Origin: Kitasatospora paranensis
GTDB taxonomy: Bacteria > Actinomycetota > Actinomycetes > Streptomycetales > Streptomycetaceae
Direction of reading: 5' to 3'
Assembly (NCBI RefSeq): GCF_039544005.1
Contig: NZ_BAABKV010000001.1
Location: 6,014,001 to 6,078,000, forward strand
DNA length: 64,000 bases
This document shows positions 60,820-64,000 of this stretch, piece after piece; the first letter of the stretch is position 1, and each line of letters starts with the position of its first letter. Below the pieces are notes generated by a model. The model saw only the letters and a program-made list of their open reading frames with translations, was not told the DNA's origin and did not search any database. The translations under genes and the position numbers were made by a program.

Positions 60820-62156
60820 CAGATGTCCCGGAAGCGGTTGATCGCCGGCAGGTGCCTGGCCCGCAGCTCGTGGTCGCGCACGCCCATGCCCTCCTCGGGC
60901 GCCAGGCAGAGGACGCCGACCTTGCCCTGGTGGCGGTTGTGGTGCACGTCCAGGGCGGCCTGGCCGGTCTCCTCCAGGGAGTAGACCTTGGAGACGGTCG
61001 GGTGGATCTTGCCCTTGGCGACCAGGCGGTTGGCCTCGAAGGCCTCGCGGTAGTTGGCGAAGTGCGAACCGACGATGCGCTTCAGCGACATCCAGAGGTA
61101 CCGGTTGTCGTACTGGTGCATGAAGCCGGAGGTCGAGGCGCAGGTGACGATGGTGCCGCCCTTGCGGGTGACGTAGACCGAGGCGCCGAAGGTCTCGCGG
61201 CCGGGGTGCTCGAAGACGATGTCCACGTCCTCGCCGCCGGTGAACTCGCGGATCTTGGCGCCCAGGCGCTTCCACTCGCGCGGGTCCTGGGTGTTCTCGT
61301 CCTTCCAGAACTTGTAGCCCTCGGCGCTGCGGTCGATGATCGCCTCGGCGCCCATGGCGCGGCAGATCTCGGCCTTGGACTCGCTGGAGACCACGCAGAT
61401 CGGCGTGGCGCCGCCGGCCAGCGCGTACTGGGTGGCGTACGAGCCGAGGCCGCCGCTGGCGCCCCAGATCAGCACGTTGTCGCCCTGCTTCATGCCGGCG
61501 CCGTTGCGGGAGACCAGCTGGCGGTAGGCGGTGGAGTTGACCAGGCCCGGGGAGGCGGCCTCCTCCCAGGTGAGGTGCTTCGGCTTGGGCAGCAGCTGGT
61601 TGGTCTTCACCAGGGCGATCTCGGCCAGGCCGCCGAAGTTGGTCTCGAAGCCCCAGATGCGCTGCTCCGGGTCCATCATCGTGTCGTTGTGGCCGTCCGG
61701 GGACTCCAGCTCGACCGAGAGGCAGTGCGCGACGACCTCGTCGCCGGGCTTCCAGGCGTTGACGCCGGCGCCGGTGCGCAGGACGACGCCCGCGAGGTCC
61801 GAGCCGAGGATGTGGTACGGCAGGTCGTGGCGCTTGGTCAGCGGCGACAGGCGGCCGTAGCGCTCCAGGAAGCCGAAGGTGGAGACCGGCTCGAAGATCG
61901 AGCTCCACACGGTGTTGTAGTTGACGGAGCTCGCCATGACGGCGACCAGGGCCTCGCCCGGGCCGAGCTCGGGGAGCGCGACCTCGTCCAGGTGCAGGGA
62001 CTTGCGAGGGTCCTTGTCGCGGCTGGCGAGGCCGGCGAACATCTGCTCCTCGTCCTTGTGGAGCGTCACCGCCCGGTAGGACTCGGGCAGCTTGAGCGCG
62101 GCGAAGTCCGCCGAGGTGCTGTCGGAGCTGAGGATCGCGTCGAGGATTGCGTTCAT
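60819..62156 (-). CDS. ccr: Crotonyl-CoA carboxylase/reductase
   Basis: This is a 445-residue zinc-free alcohol-dehydrogenase-superfamily enzyme that reduces crotonyl-CoA with NADPH and fixes CO2 to give ethylmalonyl-CoA. Family features are SSVNYNTVWSSIFEPVSTF, VWSSIFEP, the NADPH motif WGASGGLGSYATQYAL, and FEHPGRETFGASVYV; VHHNRHQGKVGVLCLAPEEG ends the protein. ATG 62156 has GGAGG seven bases upstream. It is the first gene of the ethylmalonyl-CoA operon and also supplies polyketide extender units. A repeated palindrome lies in its promoter region. Confidence 0.96.
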   Translation of the reverse strand: MNAILDAILSSDSTSADFAALKLPESYRAVTLHKDEEQMFAGLASRDKDPRKSLHLDEVALPELGPGEALVAVMASSVNYNTVWSSIFEPVSTFGFLERYGRLSPLTKRHDLPYHILGSDLAGVVLRTGAGVNAWKPGDEVVAHCLSVELESPDGHNDTMMDPEQRIWGFETNFGGLAEIALVKTNQLLPKPKHLTWEEAASPGLVNSTAYRQLVSRNGAGMKQGDNVLIWGASGGLGSYATQYALAGGATPICVVSSESKAEICRAMGAEAIIDRSAEGYKFWKDENTQDPREWKRLGAKIREFTGGEDVDIVFEHPGRETFGASVYVTRKGGTIVTCASTSGFMHQYDNRYLWMSLKRIVGSHFANYREAFEANRLVAKGKIHPTVSKVYSLEETGQAALDVHHNRHQGKVGVLCLAPEEGMGVRDHELRARHLPAINRFRDI

Positions 62157-62371
62157 GGCTGCCTCCGAAGGCGTACCTGTGTGAGGGCACAGGGCGTCTG
62201 GGGGAGCCGGGAGCGGACACCGGCTTCGCTGAGGGTCTGTGGGTGGGAATGCGGTGCGACGGGATGTGTCGCCGAGGTGTACTGCGAGTGCCGCCCCCAC
62301 GGTGAGGGGACGCCGGACACGGCGCGCCGAGGTGGGGAGCCGCGGCGCCGCGACCGATGGGTAACAAGGTA

Positions 62372-62388
62372 GTGGCACCCTGTGCCAC
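62372..62388. promoter_or_regulatory. Operator candidate GTGGCAC-N3-GTGCCAC
   Basis: This perfect 7-base inverted repeat with a 3-base spacer (CCT) is located between the ccr promoter and the TetR gene. The same arms and spacer length recur at 62684-62700. The adjacent TetR protein is the natural candidate ligand-responsive binder. Confidence 0.55.
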
Positions 62389-62462
62389 TCGTAAAGACAC
62401 CGGGTGTCATCAGTTCGAGTGACGTGGATCGCTGTTCGACCGGCCCGCGTTCGGGATGTGAA

Positions 62463-62494
62463 GAGGCCCGCCCCGGAATTCCGGGACGGGCCTC
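62463..62494 (-). terminator. Terminator hairpin after the TetR gene
   Basis: GAGGCCCG (62463-62470) pairs with CGGGCCTC (62487-62494), and the palindrome CCCGGAATTCCGGG (62472-62485) forms the inner stem. It starts 33 bases downstream of the TetR stop. Confidence 0.8.
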
Positions 62495-62526
62495 AAGATC
62501 GCCTCTGACCTGTGAAAACAAGCGCC

Positions 62527-63435
62527 TCAGGGGGTCGCCGCGGCACCGAGGGCGGCGCGGATCGAATCCACCACCAGCTCCAGCGGGGCGTCCGTGCGGG
62601 CCACTGTGATGAGCACCTCACCCCCGGGGCTGGCACTCAGTGCGCTCACCGCAGCGGCCTCCAGGGCCGACCCGGTGTCACCGGTGGCACCGGGTGCCAC
62701 GAGCGTGCCGCGGCGTCGCACACCGCTCGGCGGGGTCGCCCAGAAGGTGTTCCGGATGACCTCGAAGGAGTGGTCGAGCTGCGCCTCGACGTCACCGTGC
62801 CCGCCGGCCCGCAGCCAGCGCCGCAGCACGTGGTTGTGGGCGGCCACCACCGCGGCCGCCGAGACCTCGGCGAGCATCGAGTCGTCGTCCCCGCCGAACT
62901 GCCACCCGGGCGGGTTCTGCTCCACGGCGTCGAACCGGCCCAGCAGGTAGCGGGTGAACAGCCGCTCGTACCGGGCCACCACCGCGATCTCGCGCTCGCG
63001 CAGCGCCGGGACCTGCCGGATCAGCTGGTAGCGCGCCACCGAGACGCCCGGCGTGGAGGCGTACATCCGCAGCACCTCCTTGATGCCGCGGCAGACCACG
63101 TCCAGCGGGTGCTCCTCGGCCTCCGCGCTGGCCAGAAGGTCGGCCACCCGGATCAGGGTGTCGTCGTGGTCCGGGAAGATCGCCTCCTCCTTGGACCGGA
63201 AGTAGCGGAAGAACGTCCGCCGCGCCACGCCGGCCTCGGCGGCGATCTGATCGACCGTCGTCTCCTCGTAGCCCTGGTTGGCGAACAGGTCCATGGCGGC
63301 CGACGCCAGCTCCTGGCGCATCTGCCGCCGCTGCGCGGCGGCGCGCCGCCCGCCCCCGCCGGTCTCGGCCGGCCTGCCGCCGTCGACCGGCTCCCGGGAC
63401 GGCTGCTGCTGCGCGGATGACTGTTCCCGATCCAT
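62527..63435 (-). CDS. TetR-family regulator, probable regulator of the ccr operon
   Basis: This is a 302-residue repressor starting at ATG 63435. An about 30-residue Gln/Pro/Gly-rich N-terminal extension precedes the HTH (RQELASAAMDLFANQGYEETTVDQIAAEAGVARRTFFRYFRSKEEAIF). The long C-terminal region is unusual for TetR (most are ~200 residues) and includes a Val/Ala-rich tail ending VVDSIRAALGAAATP. It is immediately upstream of the ethylmalonyl-CoA operon on the same strand, a conserved arrangement with ccr in Streptomyces. Palindromes around 62372 and within its own 3' end may be its sites. Confidence 0.88.
   Translation of the reverse strand: MDREQSSAQQQPSREPVDGGRPAETGGGGRRAAAQRRQMRQELASAAMDLFANQGYEETTVDQIAAEAGVARRTFFRYFRSKEEAIFPDHDDTLIRVADLLASAEAEEHPLDVVCRGIKEVLRMYASTPGVSVARYQLIRQVPALREREIAVVARYERLFTRYLLGRFDAVEQNPPGWQFGGDDDSMLAEVSAAAVVAAHNHVLRRWLRAGGHGDVEAQLDHSFEVIRNTFWATPPSGVRRRGTLVAPGATGDTGSALEAAAVSALSASPGGEVLITVARTDAPLELVVDSIRAALGAAATP
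62684..62700. promoter_or_regulatory. Second copy of the GTGGCAC-N3-GTGCCAC palindrome (inside tetR)
   Basis: The arms GTGGCAC (62684-62690) and GTGCCAC (62694-62700) with spacer CGG are identical to the 62372-62388 site apart from the spacer. It lies within the codons for the C-terminal part of the TetR protein, about 300 bases from the first copy. This suggests DNA looping between two sites or a coincidence of coding bias. Confidence 0.4.
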
Positions 63436-63733
63436 GCCCGGAACGCTACACGCCCCGGGTGCCGCCCCGGCGGGCCTCGTCCGGCGTACCGGCGCCACCG
63501 GAGCGGGCTCGGCCGGCCGCGGCCACCGCGGTGCGGCCGGGCCCTGGTTCCAGCCCGGCCGTCCGGCCGGTGCGACGGTGCTCCGCGGCAGTCTGCCCGC
63601 TGGCTCGGTGCTCATTGCGACTCCTTGCCGCGATGCCACGCGCCGGTGACACCACGTGTCCGTGGGTGGCCGATCGTGCCCGTGGTGGGCGGGGCGTGCC
63701 GGGGGCCCGGTGGGGCGGGCCCCGGCACGGCGG

Positions 63734-64000
63734 TCAGCGCCGCGCGTGGTCGCGGAAGCCGCGGCCGGTCTTGCGGCCCAGGCAGCCCGCGGCGACCAAG
63801 TGCTCCAGCAGCGGGGCGGCGGCCAGGCCGGGCTCGCGGAACTCCTGGTGCAGCACCTGCTCGATGGTCAGCGACACGTCCAGGCCGACCACGTCCAGCA
63901 GCTCGAACGGACCCATCGGGTAGCCGCAGCCGAGCTTCATCGCGGTGTCGATGTCGTCCACCGTCGCGTAGTGCTCCTGGAGCATCCGCACGGCGTCGTT
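63734..64000 (-). CDS. 3-hydroxyacyl-CoA dehydrogenase (partial; N-terminus outside window)
   Basis: Only the C-terminal ~88 residues are present. They have DDIDTAMKLGCGYPMGPFELLDVVGLDVSLTIEQVLHQEF and end LGRKTGRGFRDHARR, which is the conserved C-terminal domain of 3-hydroxybutyryl-CoA dehydrogenases. The gene runs off the right edge (frame open at 64000). Its location beside ccr fits a supply of crotonyl-CoA by hydroxybutyryl-CoA dehydrogenation. Confidence 0.85.
   Translation of the reverse strand, partial: NDAVRMLQEHYATVDDIDTAMKLGCGYPMGPFELLDVVGLDVSLTIEQVLHQEFREPGLAAAPLLEHLVAAGCLGRKTGRGFRDHARR

Larger units (their letters stand above)
62157..62526. promoter_or_regulatory. ccr operon promoter region with palindromes
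   Basis: This 370-base gene-free stretch precedes ccr. It holds the palindrome GTGGCAC-CCT-GTGCCAC (62372-62388) and a second, GACACC-G-GGTGTC (62396-62408), 230-250 bases upstream of ccr. A TetR gene lies just beyond. The first palindrome recurs in the TetR coding region (62684-62700). They are likely regulator binding sites. Confidence 0.6.

Noticed and set aside
1..64000. tRNA, rRNA, CRISPR arrays, insertion sequences, prophage genes
   Set aside because: I looked for conserved tRNA arms, spaced repeats, transposase motifs and phage structural genes and found none I could support.

Overview
High-GC actinobacterial chromosome segment, most likely from a Streptomycetaceae member (Streptomyces or Kitasatospora). 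The evidence is very strong G/C third-position bias, GTG/TTG starts, a GlnII-type glutamine synthetase, an LAxTG-anchored surface protein, and the ccr-meaA-mcl-mch-acd ethylmalonyl-CoA block in the order seen in Streptomyces. I see no rRNA, tRNA, CRISPR array, insertion sequence or prophage.

Layout. 1-2.7 kb: a NarL-type sensor kinase (cut by the window edge) divergent from an FtsX-like ABC exporter. 2.7-21 kb: a dispersed organophosphonate-catabolism region. It holds a FAD oxidoreductase plus phosphonatase-like HAD operon, a PhnSTUV-like 2-aminoethylphosphonate ABC importer with a second HAD and an SMR pump, a GntR/UTRA regulator, and one polypeptide that fuses an Fe(II)/2-oxoglutarate dioxygenase (PhnY/TmpA type) to a PhnZ/TmpB-type HD oxygenase. 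A class V aminotransferase follows. Interposed are a GH3 lipoprotein, a Tat-exported phospholipase C-like enzyme, an EEP-family protein, an SMI1-like protein and a beta-propeller-like secreted protein. 21-27 kb: amidohydrolase, uracil-DNA glycosylase, and an accessory stretch (DJ-1, SDR, TetR, muconolactone-isomerase-like, SnoaL-like) with two gene remnants (LysR, WrbA). 27-31.4 kb: LAYTG surface protein, glnII, M48 protease, HAD-like protein. 31.4-33.7 kb: MOSC protein and cobC/cobE-like genes. 33.9-43.1 kb: secreted phosphatase, MFS exporter, TolB-like protein, MarR plus ABC-2 exporter, DUF4190 protein, TetR plus Ddn-like nitroreductase. 43.1-49.9 kb: cobalamin riboswitch followed by cobD-cobQ-chlI/D-cobO-cobB. 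50.1-53.8 kb: HTH regulator, alpha/beta hydrolase, conserved hypothetical. 53.9-55.5 kb: pssA and psd (phosphatidylethanolamine synthesis). 55.9-64 kb: ethylmalonyl-CoA pathway (ccr, meaA, mcl, mch, acd), its probable TetR regulator, and the C-terminal end of a 3-hydroxyacyl-CoA dehydrogenase.

How it fits together. The phosphonate genes form a plausible regulon: an identical 12-base palindrome lies upstream of both the FAD-oxidoreductase/phosphonatase operon and the fused dioxygenase gene, and a palindrome with the same half-site spacing lies between the transporter and the GntR gene. The B12 operon makes the cofactor that the ethylmalonyl-CoA mutase needs.

Caution on sequence quality: 17 genes carry 20 apparent frameshifts. 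Every one is repaired by adding a single base, most often in a G or C run, and they include housekeeping genes. I read these as homopolymer under-calls in the assembly rather than real pseudogenes, and the affected genes are listed as single features.
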